DNA of 64,000 bases from Echria macrotheca (lineage: Eukaryota; Ascomycota; Sordariomycetes; Sordariales; Schizotheciaceae): the NCBI GenBank assembly GCA_030411725.1, contig MU839828.1, forward strand, positions 2,108,001 to 2,172,000, written 5' to 3'. A program made the translations under genes and the position numbers. Below are positions 22,097 to 33,186 of the stretch, piece after piece. The notes under the pieces are model-generated. The model was not told the DNA's origin. It made no database searches and worked only from the letters and a program-made list of their open reading frames with translations. How positions within the stretch are numbered: the first letter of the stretch is position 1; each line of letters starts with the position of its first letter.

Positions 22097-24512
22097 GGTC
22101 AGCCTGCCATCAGTCTCAGCCTCGGGTGCAATTACGAGATACAATGAGGCCGTTGTCGGGCCACTCCCGCCGGTGTGGAGACTAGAAGGAAATGAGAGAG
22201 CTTCTAGAAGAGCGGCTGGCCATGGCACGCTGGCACTTGCACACTGGGGCACGCTCCAGGAAACAGCCGCGAGACGGTGATTTCTCGCGCGCATGATTTG
22301 ATGGGACACCGACCTTGTGTCATGACTCCACCGCCCTTTTGCCAGCGCGCCTTGGGATCCCGGTTAGGCCGTTGTGTTTCGGACGTTTGGCGTTTCGCTG
22401 GCTGGCCAGACCGTCGCGTGGGTTCGCCGTTTAAATTTAGAAAGAGATGAAATGGGTGATCAGTTATGCCTTTTCCCTCCGTCTGTTCTCTTTTGTTGCG
22501 GTGTTTCAAGATGTGGGAGAGAGAGAACCGATAGAGGGGAGGATCAGAGGTGATGATAATATTCAACTGGCTTTTGCCAGTCACAAAACGAGACCTCTCG
22601 CTTGTTTTCCGGTTTGCTCTCCATCTGGCCGCCTTCGGATGCTGAACCCAAAGGGTGACGGAAGCACGTCTTCAGGGGGGGTTCACCACCTGCCAAACAC
22701 AGATGGTGGGCAGCCAAAACATGCGCCCATTTTTTATTTGAGCCGCTTTCTCCGATCCGACGAGAGAGTATCTTCTGTCGAGGAATCGTCACTGATGGTC
22801 GAGATAGATAGTAATCTGTTGAAGAAACTGAAAGGGAAAGCAATTCCGAGATGGAGTCACTGCTGCAAGGATATCCGCTGTCGTTGGGATATTTGTTCTG
22901 TCTCACCATTGCGGTCCTTGGTTTTTTTTCTTTCTTTTCCCCATCTGCAGCATCGTTCTGCACGGAGCCGTCAACCGCACGTGTCGGTCCCAATCGCCAC
23001 GACACGATTGGGTTCCGGGTGGATGCGTAGCTCCCTTGCTGCTGCGGCGAAGAGAGACGAAAAAAAGGGAGTCTCTCTCTCCCCACAGACCCCGACATGC
23101 ATCACGCACCCAGCCATGGCATCGGTGACGGATGGCCACATGCCGTTGCAAGAAAGAACCCGGTGCGGCGGATGGAGTTCCAGACCCTTTGTCCCGGCTT
23201 CCTTGTCGATGGCCGGGTCCACAGTCCACCGCATGCTGGGGCCCGAATCAATTGCCTGATACGGCTGTGTACGGGATCATCAAAGAAAAGAAAGAAGGCA
23301 ACAGGCATCGGAGTCCCGAGCATCGAGGCCGACAATTCGATGCTTATGTATTTTTGCGCACTTGGTGGCTGCGAGCCATGTTTGCTGTGCCAAGACCGCT
23401 AATAACGAACGAAAGGGTTGACAGCACCTTTTTAGTGCTCTCTGTACTTGCGGAACTTTCCAGGCCCCAAAACTGTCTACACAGTACGTACACGTACCGC
23501 AGTAACTATGCTCTCCGAGTAGAGTAGTTACTATCTATCGTCAGCGGGCTGTGCAGCACAGTGCAGCAGCTAGGCGGCAGCGAGCCGTGTTGCAGCAGCG
23601 GCTGAAGGATTGGCGGAATGGGGAAGCGAATGATGGCATGGGCTGCAACAAATGGCGGTCCCCACGTTTTTTGTCGGGATAAATCCACGTTTCGACGTTC
23701 CAAACCACACGTGGCATTGTGCTGCTGCTGCTGCACAGTGTCCGCTTTCCGAGTCTGGACTTTGGTTTTTCGTCGCGCTGGGGAAACCGGAAAAGACATT
23801 CGCCTTCCCCCCTGCTCCCCTCCCCCACCAAGGGCTATCCCTCGTGAGATGGGATAGATTAAAATCTTCTCAGCTGCACATGGCTCTATTGTTGGAGAGA
23901 TGGGATACTTATCTCGCCAACTGCGGGATTGATCATGTATAGCTAGCGTATTATGGAATCTGAAACCATGCAGACAGATGGACAGAGCGTGCGTCGTCCA
24001 GATCCACAGCCTGTCAGCCAGATTCCCGAATGCACTTGTTGCATCGTCAATCTCAACCAGAACGTCTGCAGGGACACGATTTTGACACCACACACGCCTT
24101 CTGTTGACTGACTGATGGCTTTTACGACAGCAGCTTCCGCCATCTCGGCGTATTTTACATGTCCACAAGCGCAAAGGGCCAGCCAGTGATGTGGTTCTGC
24201 CGCCGGCGGGACGCAGCGTTACCATAAGAAGCAGACCTTGCGGCATGGTCCTTTGTTTTTTTGCGCGGGGTTCCCAGGGGCCGTGTCTTCTCGTTGGACA
24301 TGACCTTTGTTCCTCAACCCTTTCGCTACGCGAGAATCCTTATTCCCGAAGCCTTTCCTGAATGGATTTATCTCTTGAATAAAATCGGATTTGTGACAAA
24401 ATGGGGGCAGCCAGAAGATGGAAAAGATGGCAAAAGGAGAAGCCACACGGTGCGGACCCACAGTGCCGCAGAAAGAGGCGAGCAAGCAAAAATGGGAGGT
24501 TTTGTTTCAAAG

Positions 24513-24530
24513 TACCGGTACCGGTACCGG
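24513..24530. repeat. ACCGGT / GGTACC tandem repeat
   Basis: Three contiguous 6-bp units of alternating palindromes (KpnI- and AgeI-type sites). Confidence 0.8.
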
Positions 24531-26524
24531 GATGGATGGATTGGCAACTTTGTTTGAGAGGGGCAGGGAGGGGAGGGGGGCTGGGAAGTGGGAACCAAGG
24601 CAAAGGGAAGGGGGGGGGATAAAGAGTGGAGAACAGCCACGTGGTTGCGGTGACGGATGGATGAGCGCCACATGGGGAAAAAACACGGCGTGCGTCCTGC
24701 GGGTAATAATTAACAGGCAGAAGAAAAAAAAGAAAATATACGGGAGATGAGAAGCAGAGACCGACAATCATGTGCTGCGACAGATGACCGGTGCCAAATG
24801 CGCATGTTGCTGGCAGTCTGTTTTTCCCTTTTGTTTTGTCAGATATACACGCGTGTGTCATTTTTGACAAGTGATACGTAGGTATTCTAAGAAGATATCA
24901 AGTTTCGGCCAAGGGAACTTGCGGGTTCCAAGTGCTATATCGCAGTGAACCCCCATCCTGATATCGGCGCGCTACTGCACACCAAGCTTCCAGAAAGCAC
25001 GAGGCCGAGCCACAGAGCCACATGGCCGGCCGGTCAGCATTGCATTCGGTTGCGTTGAACCGGTTATTCTGCTTGGATTTGATACCCGGTCGGCTCGTTA
25101 CGGAACGAAGATACCTATTCTGCTTGAATTGCATCTCGAATGGACTGGGGGGCCAAAAGACGAAGAAAGGGGACAGCAAAGGATCTGCTTCCGCGCCCAG
25201 TAGCTCCGAGAATTGGAATAACTACTATTCGAGTGTGGGGGTGTGGACACATTGTCGAGACGAGATGGGGCGCGGCATGATGTTCTGGAAAGAAGGCCGA
25301 TGAAACCGGGGATATTCCGATGGCATGGCCACCAGCAGGCGGCTCGAGATCCGAGCCGTTCCCTATGCTCCGTGCCGTACTTGTGCCGTTGACTGAAGAA
25401 AAAAAAAGGCAAGTGCCCAGACTCCAATTGATGTTGACAACACCTCCTCCCTCCGGTGTGGTGTATATACCGCCACCCCTAGAATATGTTTGATATACGA
25501 TGTAAAATAAAACATGAGCACAAAAGATTTTTCAACATACTGAGACACACACTCAATTCCAACAACAGCCCACTTCGAGGTCTCACAATCGACGAGTGTG
25601 ACCCCTTAAACACACACCATGGCCGATCAAGTACGCTGTACCTTGACCCTCACATGATGCCCTAAATGTCCCTGTCCGTCTTTGCTCCCTCGAGAGTGAG
25701 ACGGGATAGCCCCGTGATGACATCCAAGTTGAGGAAGAGTACCACGTAAAAGTGCCCAGGACATATACATACACGTATGCCTACACTAGTTTTTTTAAAC
25801 AAAAAGGGGGGGAGGACGAACAAGGACTTTCAGTCGCCGAGATGCTGCAACATGCACTCCTGTACTCCCCCATACACACACACAACGGCACAACACAACA
25901 CAACATATACTCACAACATATACAACATACATACACAATTTTGCCACGTATAACGAAGAGAGAAAGCCAAAAACAAGTACCTGAATTCAGAGGGAGAGAG
26001 AAAGAAGCATGAGACATACATACACCACCAAAACGCTGTGAGATGTGAGAAAACACAGAACAGAGCGGTCTAGAACCGGACCAAACAAAGTCGTGCCCGG
26101 CTGCAAGAGTGGTCCGTTTCTGCTCTCTCCCTCTCTCCCCTTATCTATTATGTGGACTCTCCCTTCTCCTTGCTATCAAAAAAACATCCGAGATCCGTCC
26201 GTCTTCTGTCGGTCGACCGTCGATCGAGCTAATTAAAAGGAGAAGAACGAAAAAAAGGACCCGGTGTCACCAAGCAAGATACCACATCACCTTTTCTATA
26301 CCTTGATCATTGCTACTCCAGATTCCAAGTTTTTTATTTCTTCTTTTGCCCCCCCCTCCCTCCCTGGCCATTGCCGCTCATCATGAACAACACCTCACCA
26401 TGTGTTGATTACACCTCCCTTCCCCTTCCCCGGTGAGGCAGGACAGCCAGGATACCAGGATGATGATAGATACACACTGACTGACACGATCACCAAAATC
26501 TCGGACCTCTCGGATATCTCATAT

Positions 26525-29045
26525 TCAAATCTCCCTGCACCACTTCCCCAGCAAGGTACTCAGCCTGACGGCGGCCGGGATCTCCTCGAGCGCCACGTCC
26601 ACCTTCCACATCTTTGCGTCCAGCCCGCTCTGGCCGGCCGCCCCCCGCCCGACCGTCGCCGCAGGCATCAGCATGCCCAGCGTGACCAGCCGCTCCCAGG
26701 CCATACTCGCAACCCCCCGGCCCCACACCCTCGTGCCCCCACCGCCTGGCATGCCGGCCGCCGCCGACTGGACACGCTGTCTGGCCATCAGCGACGTGTA
26801 CTCGTCGTACGCCATGGCGAAGTTGACCGTGTCCGTGTGCGCTACAATGTCGAGCCGCGCGGCAGCGATGAGCATCGACAGGTCTAGCTCCGAGAGCGCC
26901 TCGAGCACCTGCAGCTTCGAGTCGGGCGGGTCGAGCGATAATACCCCAACGCCGGCGCCAGGGGGGATCCGCAGCAACAACGATGTCGGCGAGAGCGTCG
27001 ACAGGGGCAGGATACACGTGCCGAGAAATGCCAATACCGATTTCGTGCTGTAGAAATGAGTCTCGAGATGATCCTGGAACTGCCGCGTCTTATGGAGTGC
27101 CTAGAGACAAGTCAGGTGAGCGGCGGCGGCGGCAAAAAATAAAATAAAAAACATCACCAACAAACATACCTCGAGCTTGTTGTTCCACCATTCCCAGAAC
27201 TGCTGGTGGCCCTCCACACTTGTGTCGAGGCCCTCAGATGCCATGTCCTCCTCGTCGACGGTAAGCCCCTGTCTACATACATCCCAGAATGCAGCAAGAA
27301 TTTTGGGTAGCGAGAGGTAGACATATCGGTGGCTGAACCGACTCTTGACTCTCTTCTCCAACGTCTCCACCACATCAATCCTTGTAGTCAGTCCCAGCAC
27401 TGCAATCGGCGCCTTTTTGGCCTGCGCAATATCAAAGAGGTTGTAGAGCAGCGTTTGCCTGGCGTGAGTGGCAAACAGATCAAACTCGTCAATGATGAAA
27501 ATGACAGACTTGGACGTCACCCCCTCATGTGATTCCGCAATCTCGGAAGGATGAGAGAGCAAGGCAAGCAGGGATGCCATCGTGTCGGCGTAGTTATTTG
27601 TCTGCCAAAGTCAGCACGAAGCGGGGCAGAAAGTGGTGACATACAGACCTTGTTGATGAGCTCGTCTTCCACTTCCATCTCTTTGCCCAGCTGCCGCCAT
27701 ATTTCTCTGAGCGCGAGTTTATCGTCGGTGTGAATGAACCCGTTGAGCCTGACGACATGAAATTCACCCTTATGCTGACCAGACATATCGGAAACAATCG
27801 ATTCCACGAGCTGAAATTGTTAGTTGCGTTCTATACCAGGGTGATAGAGCATACCGTGGTCTTGCCACACCCCCGGGGCCCGATCACCAACATAGAATTG
27901 CCCTCTCCGGCTACGATGGTCTGCTCCACCAACGTATGTGCCTTCTCACGGGCTTCGTCCTGGCCCCGAAGCTTAATCCGGCGCCTCCCGGAGCACCTAT
28001 CTAGGAGGACACGCTGCATCGCGGCGAGATGCTGATCGAAGTTTGGAATATCCGGCCGCTCATCAGTCTCGGATGCCGCCTTTGCCTCGACAAAGACCGC
28101 ACCGGCTCCCTCCTGGGAGCAATCGCGACAGAACCAGTCGCCCTTCGGAATCGTAGTGACCTCGCAGCACTTTTGATGGTAGCCCTTGTCGCAGTTGTCG
28201 CAAAAGAGAATCTCATTGCCTAGTTCCGAGTCCGGCTTGGAACAGATAATGCAGACTTCGTCGTCCTCACTCTCCTCGCTCTCCTCGCTCTCTTTGCTGG
28301 GCGGCTCCGGTTTCTGCGCCACTGCCTTCCGTCCTCTACCGGGTTTTGTCGAGCTAGCCTTGGAAATTGCCTCTTCAAAGGTTCCAGGTTCACTGCTCGG
28401 TGTGTCGCTAGCCCGAAGTTGTCCAACTCCCAATTTTTGACCGAGTGAGGGTCTTCCCCGACGGGTAGGAGTTTCCTTCACCGGATCACCTCTGGTGGCC
28501 TTACTCCTCATCTGCGTCGCCCTCCCGACGGACTGTGGCTTTGTGGGGGTATCCCTTGCGGCGGGCTCTTCGCGATCCTGATCCACGGCCTTCCTCGGAG
28601 GACGACCTCGCTTTGGCTTTGCTGATTCGGCTGCCTTTGTAGAGGTCTTTGGTTTCGTCTCACTCGCCGTTGTCGACTTTTTCTGACGTGCCACGGGGGT
28701 TATAGCTGTGCCGTTCAGTTCATCGGGCGAATCCGGGACGTCGTAAACAGCCTCATTGCTGGTTGTTGAGGTTTTTGCCCGGGATGGTTTCCGTGACTGC
28801 CGACTCTGGACTGAGCTCTCATCGTCAGAATCGGGTATTTCCCATGGATCTCGGCCAGCTCCAGATATCACGCGTCGACCCAAATTCAGAGCGCCTTTGA
28901 TAGCAGTGGAGATGAAACTTGGCGCATTGGCGGCGATATTGTCGGATGCCTTGACACGTCTTTTTTTCCTTGTCGATACACTGTCGCCGTCATCCGGCTC
29001 TCGTTGCCGCTTGTTCGCCCTGGGTGTGCTGGTGCGGCCTGCCAT
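26525..29045 (-). CDS. orc4: Origin recognition complex subunit 4 with AT-hook and PHD motifs
   Basis: Four exons, 29045-27855, 27810-27649, 27601-27170 and 27100-26525, encode 786 aa. The introns are 44, 47 and 69 nt, all in phase 0. The N-terminal ~260 residues are disordered and basic, with two AT-hook-like cores (KRGRPP near 145, RRGRPS near 195) and a looser PGRGRK. A PHD finger spans about 265-309: CIIC, then CDNCDKGYHQKC, then WFCRDC, giving the Cys4-His-Cys3 pattern. The AAA+ domain follows, with Walker A GPRGCGKTT at 389-397 and Walker B VIFIIDEFD. Next come a sensor region (VLGLTTRID) and a C-terminal winged-helix part. As known for the family, Orc4 is an ATPase subunit of the complex that marks replication origins and loads MCM. 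The extra N-terminal domains suggest direct contact with chromatin and AT-rich DNA. A downstream in-frame Met start is possible but not needed. Confidence 0.93.
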
Positions 29046-29358
29046 CTCCCGCTTCCTCTTTATCAGTTGTAGCTGAGAGAAGAAGAGAAAGATGGAGCGT
29101 TGATGAGATTTCGATGAGATGCGAATTGGCCTGACGTCTCGCTCCCCAGGCGCGTCAACCGGCCAAGCGCGTGTCAGTGGTCAAGAAATAAGTGGGGCAC
29201 TACGATCTGCTCCATCCAATCAATCGACGCCCAGTCTGGGACTTTTCTGTGCGATGAAATTGACTCCTGAATGCAACAATCCCCCCACTCGTCTAGCGGG
29301 GAAAAATACCAAACACAAGCAAAAAAAAGGAGGACAAGCTCTGAGGAGAAGAGGTTAT

Positions 29359-29428
29359 GCGTCAGCCGCGAATCGAACGCGGGGCCCATCGATGGCAACG
29401 ATGGATTTTACCACTAAACCACTGACGC
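29359..29428 (-). tRNA. tRNA-Gly(GCC)
   Basis: The minus strand gives a complete 70-nt cloverleaf without an intron. The acceptor stem is GCGTCAG/CTGACGC (perfect 7 bp), the anticodon arm is CATCG-TTGCCAT-CGATG (anticodon GCC) and the T arm is CCGCG-TTCGATT-CGCGG. It sits between ORC4 and the thioesterase gene. Confidence 0.95.
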
Positions 29429-30024
29429 TTCATGTTAGAGGGTCGGTAATTTGTCTTGAAAAGGTAGTCGGGTGTCTGAATCGTGCAAGTTTCACTTGGA
29501 AACTCCAGCCCAAAAGGCATGGCAAACAAGGGGGACGTAACTATCTACACACTCGGGTTTTCTTTTTATTCGATGACTGTGGGGTCCTTTAATGGATACC
29601 AAGGTAGGTATCGTATTTCTTCGGCTGCAATGACGCCTTCAACCAGCCCGCATGTTTCCAACTTACCTACTTGACCACGCCCGGTGAACCCATGTGCATC
29701 CAAGGTCCACGCGAGTCCATGGCCGGGATGGAAGCAGCTTCCAGAACAATACTTGGAGGTATACGAACGAGTTGGAAGTGCGGCACGGTACCTACGGGAT
29801 GTATTGGACAACTTCAAAATCTAGTGTGTTGAATCCAACAGATCGTCTAACAACAATGCAAACTCGCTGAGGAGAAACAATCTTTTTTTTTCTTTTCTTT
29901 GGAAACCACTATCCTTCGTTTTCACCGGTCTCTTTACCTGCTTCGATTTCTCATCACTCTAGCTTTCCCTTCTTCCATCACCCTCCCCTCCAAGCCTCAC
30001 GCTTGTACAATCCACGAAAAGTGT
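29429..30024. other. Spacer between tRNA-Gly and the thioesterase gene
   Basis: No gene seen. It contains the 5' flank of the tRNA and the presumed 3' untranslated region of the thioesterase gene, including a T-rich stretch around 29883-29900. Confidence 0.45.
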
Positions 30025-30812
30025 TTAAAGCTGGCTTCTGCCCACGTTGTGACCCATCTGGACCCAGATGCCGTCGGCCTCGGCCATGAGGTCATTCTGG
30101 TGATCCTCGATGGTACCGCGCACGTAGATCTTGCGGCCCTCCTTCCGGAAGACGCGGGCGCGAACCATAACGATCTGGGGCAGCTTGATAGCCTTGCGGA
30201 TATCGATGTTATAGCGAACCGTATAGGCGCCGTGTTCTGGACCCGTCAGTGAGTGTTTGTTTCTCTTCTCCTTTCCCCATCATTCGGGGACAACGCACCA
30301 GCCTGATAGTTGGCCGCGGTACCCATGACCTCGTCCAACAGCACGGTAAACAGACCGCCATGGAGGGTACCCTTGTATCCGCACAGGTCCTCGCCGAGGT
30401 CAAGCAGCGCATTGACCAGCAGGAAAGGGTTGCGCGGGTTCTCGCCGTCGGTGTCGCCTCCGCCGCGGAGCAGCTCGCGGCTCTGCGACAGCGGCGCCGC
30501 GCCCACCATCATGTCCTGGTCGTTGGCAGTGCGGCGGCGCGGCGGCTGCGCCATGCGGAGGAAGGTGATGCAGGCGCGCACCGTGGTGCCGGTGTTCATG
30601 ACGCGGCGCACAAAGCTGGACTCGCCCGACGGAATGGGGCGGCGGTCGACGATGATGGTCTCGAGCACCATGGGGTCGTCGAGGAGCTTCCGGCACCACG
30701 GGATGGCGCGGAAGTGCGCGAGCGGGTCCTCAACAAACTGGTTGTGGTCCTGCGGCGCCGAGTGCGGCTTGACCGCCGGGCGTCTATCTCCCTGGAATCC
30801 GTCACCGTCCAT
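30025..30812 (-). CDS. Hotdog-fold acyl-CoA thioesterase (4HBT/PaaI type)
   Basis: Two exons, 30812-30299 and 30236-30025, encode 241 aa. The 62-nt intron has GTGCGT, branch ACTGAC and CCAG. Family signatures include NQFVEDPLAHFRAIPWC, LCGYKGTLHGGLFTVLLDE (the active-site region of PaaI/THEM-type hotdog enzymes), AYTVRYNIDIRK and a terminal strand with MAEADGIWVQM. The expected reaction is hydrolysis of an acyl-CoA to the free acid and CoA; the chain-length preference cannot be read here. I start at the ATG at 30812 because a TATATA element (30926-30931) and AT-ending codons lie just upstream. An in-frame ATG at 30950 would add 46 residues, with an Arg/Ser-rich start that could be a mitochondrial presequence. 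The next gene on the same strand is a mitochondrial CoA-type carrier. Confidence 0.88.
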
Positions 30813-31335
30813 CTCGTCTGCTATGTGTGGTTCCCCGGGGTAACAGAGTTGCTGTAGATAGGCAGATGGGTGATGCAGCGAGGATAGCCAACGACCGTAT
30901 TTTGCAATGGGCGATGCCCCTGAGATATATAGAGAGCGTCTGCTGGACATTCTCAGTTGACCGTATTCTATTTCCAGAGCCTAGATCGCGTCTGAGATCC
31001 CAATATGCAAATCCCAACTTAGAGATGTCACCGGTAGGTCCGTCATCTGCCAAGCAATGCGGGAAAGGTTGGATTCAACCTGCCCACGGTGAGCTGGCGT
31101 CGTCACTGACGGCAACAAACTGACGTCGGCCCCTGGCGGAGTCGCAGACATCGAATGGGCCGACGAGTGACGTGTGAAACTTTGCATGGCAGGCCAAATT
31201 GGCATAACCCTTCTCCTAATTAAACACAGACGCCTGACGCCGCGGCGGATCTTCGCCTTATACCCAGCCGGAGCACGTACATAACAAACACCCGCGATCG
31301 GGGTGGCCTCCAACGCCGTCCATGTGATGATACCT

Positions 31336-32575
31336 CTAAATGCCAAACCACGTCTTGAACCTCTCGTATGTGTAGAAAGCCGCCGCCGCCATGGGCACCA
31401 CCTTGACGTAACCAATCGTCAGCCCCACAAAGAAACCCCTGAATCCCCGCTCCTTCATGATCAGCCTGGCCGTCTCGCCGATCCTCAGCCGGTGGCCGTC
31501 GCCGACCGCTCCGCCGACCTGCATCCGCCTCCGGATGACCTCTAGCGGGTACGAAGCCGTTTGCGAGATCAGACCGGCCACGCCGCCCGAGAACAGCTCA
31601 GCCCACGACCGCAGCGGTGCCGCCTTGCCTGGCATGGCATTCTCGGGCTGCGGCAGTGTAGTCCACTCGGCCAGAGTCGGGTGGCGGAGAATATCGCCCA
31701 CCGTGTCGTGTGTCAGGAAAGACATGCCTGCGTACGGTACCATGCCGAGCAGCGTCGACGAGAAGCCTCGGTAGAAGTTGACCAATCCTGAGCGCGGCGT
31801 CACTGTGTTGACCGCAGTTGCCGCCACCGCAGCCGTCCCGCTAGCATAATTCGTAGCAAGTGGCTTCTGGCGAGGTGTCTCATGGTAAATCTGCGAGCAA
31901 ATCGCCCTGAAAGTCGTACGGGCGTCTTTCCTTGTCTCGAAGGCCATGCGCACCCGGATGACCTCGAGCGGATAGGTGAAGAAGACGGAGGTCACGCCGG
32001 CCAGCGAACCGCTGATGAGTCTCCGAAACGGTGTCTCGTGTTCCCGATGTGGGATGATTACGTTGCGAATCTGCTCGTAGGCGATGAATTTGATGGCGGC
32101 GTACGGGAAGATCCTCAGCAGGGTAGCCGAGTGTCCCCTGTACAAACCCATAGCGCCATCTTGATGGTAAATCTCCTTGATAGCCCCTCCGACGCCGAAC
32201 CAAGACCCAGTGTACTTAACAAACTGGGGGTTGTGCGCCTGGAACAGAATCTTGACTCTGTCCAGCGGTGCCACGATGGTTTTGGCCTGGCAAAACTTCC
32301 GTCAGCAATTGCGAGCGATGCAACACTCCCAATCAACGTACCACCGACCCGGCCATCCCGCCGGCGATGCCGGACCGCCACACATATTCCAAACTCCTCT
32401 TGTTCTGCTTCCCCTTCAGACGCGGGACTTCGGCCTCGTCGTCGGTCGGGCAGACGGCGGGCTCCCGCTGCGGCCGGGTCCGGCGCGGCACATCGGGCGT
32501 TGCCTCTCGTGATTCGTGTGACGATAGCCCAGGCATGGAGGAGGCATGGCTCAGCAGCGCTGGAGCCGGGGGCAT
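31336..32575 (-). CDS. Mitochondrial carrier, Leu5/SLC25A42-like coenzyme A transporter
   Basis: Two exons, 32575-32342 and 32286-31336, encode 394 aa. The 55-nt intron has GTACGT, branch GCTGAC and GCCAG. The three mitochondrial-carrier repeats are visible through their signatures APLDRVKILFQ, YPLEVIRVRM and YPLEVIRRRM, plus GLYRGHSATLLRIFPYAAIK and FYRGFSSTLLGMVPYAG. An N-terminal extension of about 60 residues precedes the first helix (YVWRSGIAGGMAGSV). The Q-A-H-N region after the first signature and the overall pattern resemble yeast Leu5p and Graves-disease-type carriers, which move CoA (or its precursor) into the matrix. The substrate is inferred from similarity. A GTG at 32623 extends the frame, but the first ATG is 32575. 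The gene shares a 611-bp divergent promoter region with the MT-A70 gene. Confidence 0.9.
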
Positions 32576-33186
32576 TCCTCTCGAGGACGGGGCCGGCGGA
32601 AGTCGCTCCGCGGCAGCGCGCACGACGGCCTATTTGCGACGCTTTTCGGCGTTCTCACAATCGCATCGCAGGCGCAAAACTGGAAATAGCCACAGTCTGT
32701 GATCGTAAAGGACGTGTCCGTTGTGGCGTAGGTGCAGGTGCAGCGCAGTGTGCAAAAGGTAGATAGAAAACCAAGGTTTAGGAAATGCGATGCAAGAAAA
32801 AAAGGATGGACGTCATTCGGTCATGTCACCGTTGCCCGCGGGCGCGAAAGGGGGGGAGCGACTTTTTCTTCAGCGGATTTTGGGGAATCTAACGCCCCAT
32901 TCCCCGTTCCCCGGAAGCCGAGGATTACCGAGATTTCTCATCCTTGAGGGCCCGAATGCGGGCCAACCCACCAACCACACACATCGACGGTTTAGGCTCT
33001 CCCTCTTTCCCCCGGGATTTTCCCACAGAAAAGCACCCGAACTGTGTCCGGAATCAGGCCCCGGGATTCTCAATTGCCCCCGAGACACACGGCCGCAGAT
33101 CGGAGGCTTCAACCCGTGAAAGGGGCCTGCAAGTCGCTGGTTGATCTGGCGTCCGGCTTCTCAGTCTACAATTGAATAGCCTCGCC

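Larger units (their letters stand above)
19786..26524. other. 6.7-kb gene-free region upstream of flbA
   Basis: Many overlapping short frames occur on both strands, none with a convincing coding or splicing pattern. I take it to hold the flbA promoter and possibly a long 5' leader, together with the 3' flank of ORC4. Simple repeats are embedded at 20038-20074, 22072-22096 and 24513-24530. Base composition resembles the neighbourhood and is not the AT-rich pattern expected of heavily RIP-mutated repeats. Confidence 0.5.

Noticed and set aside
32576..32623. Upstream extension of the mitochondrial carrier from a GTG at 32623
   Set aside because: GTG is not a likely start in this setting and an in-frame stop lies just upstream. 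The ATG at 32575 is used instead.
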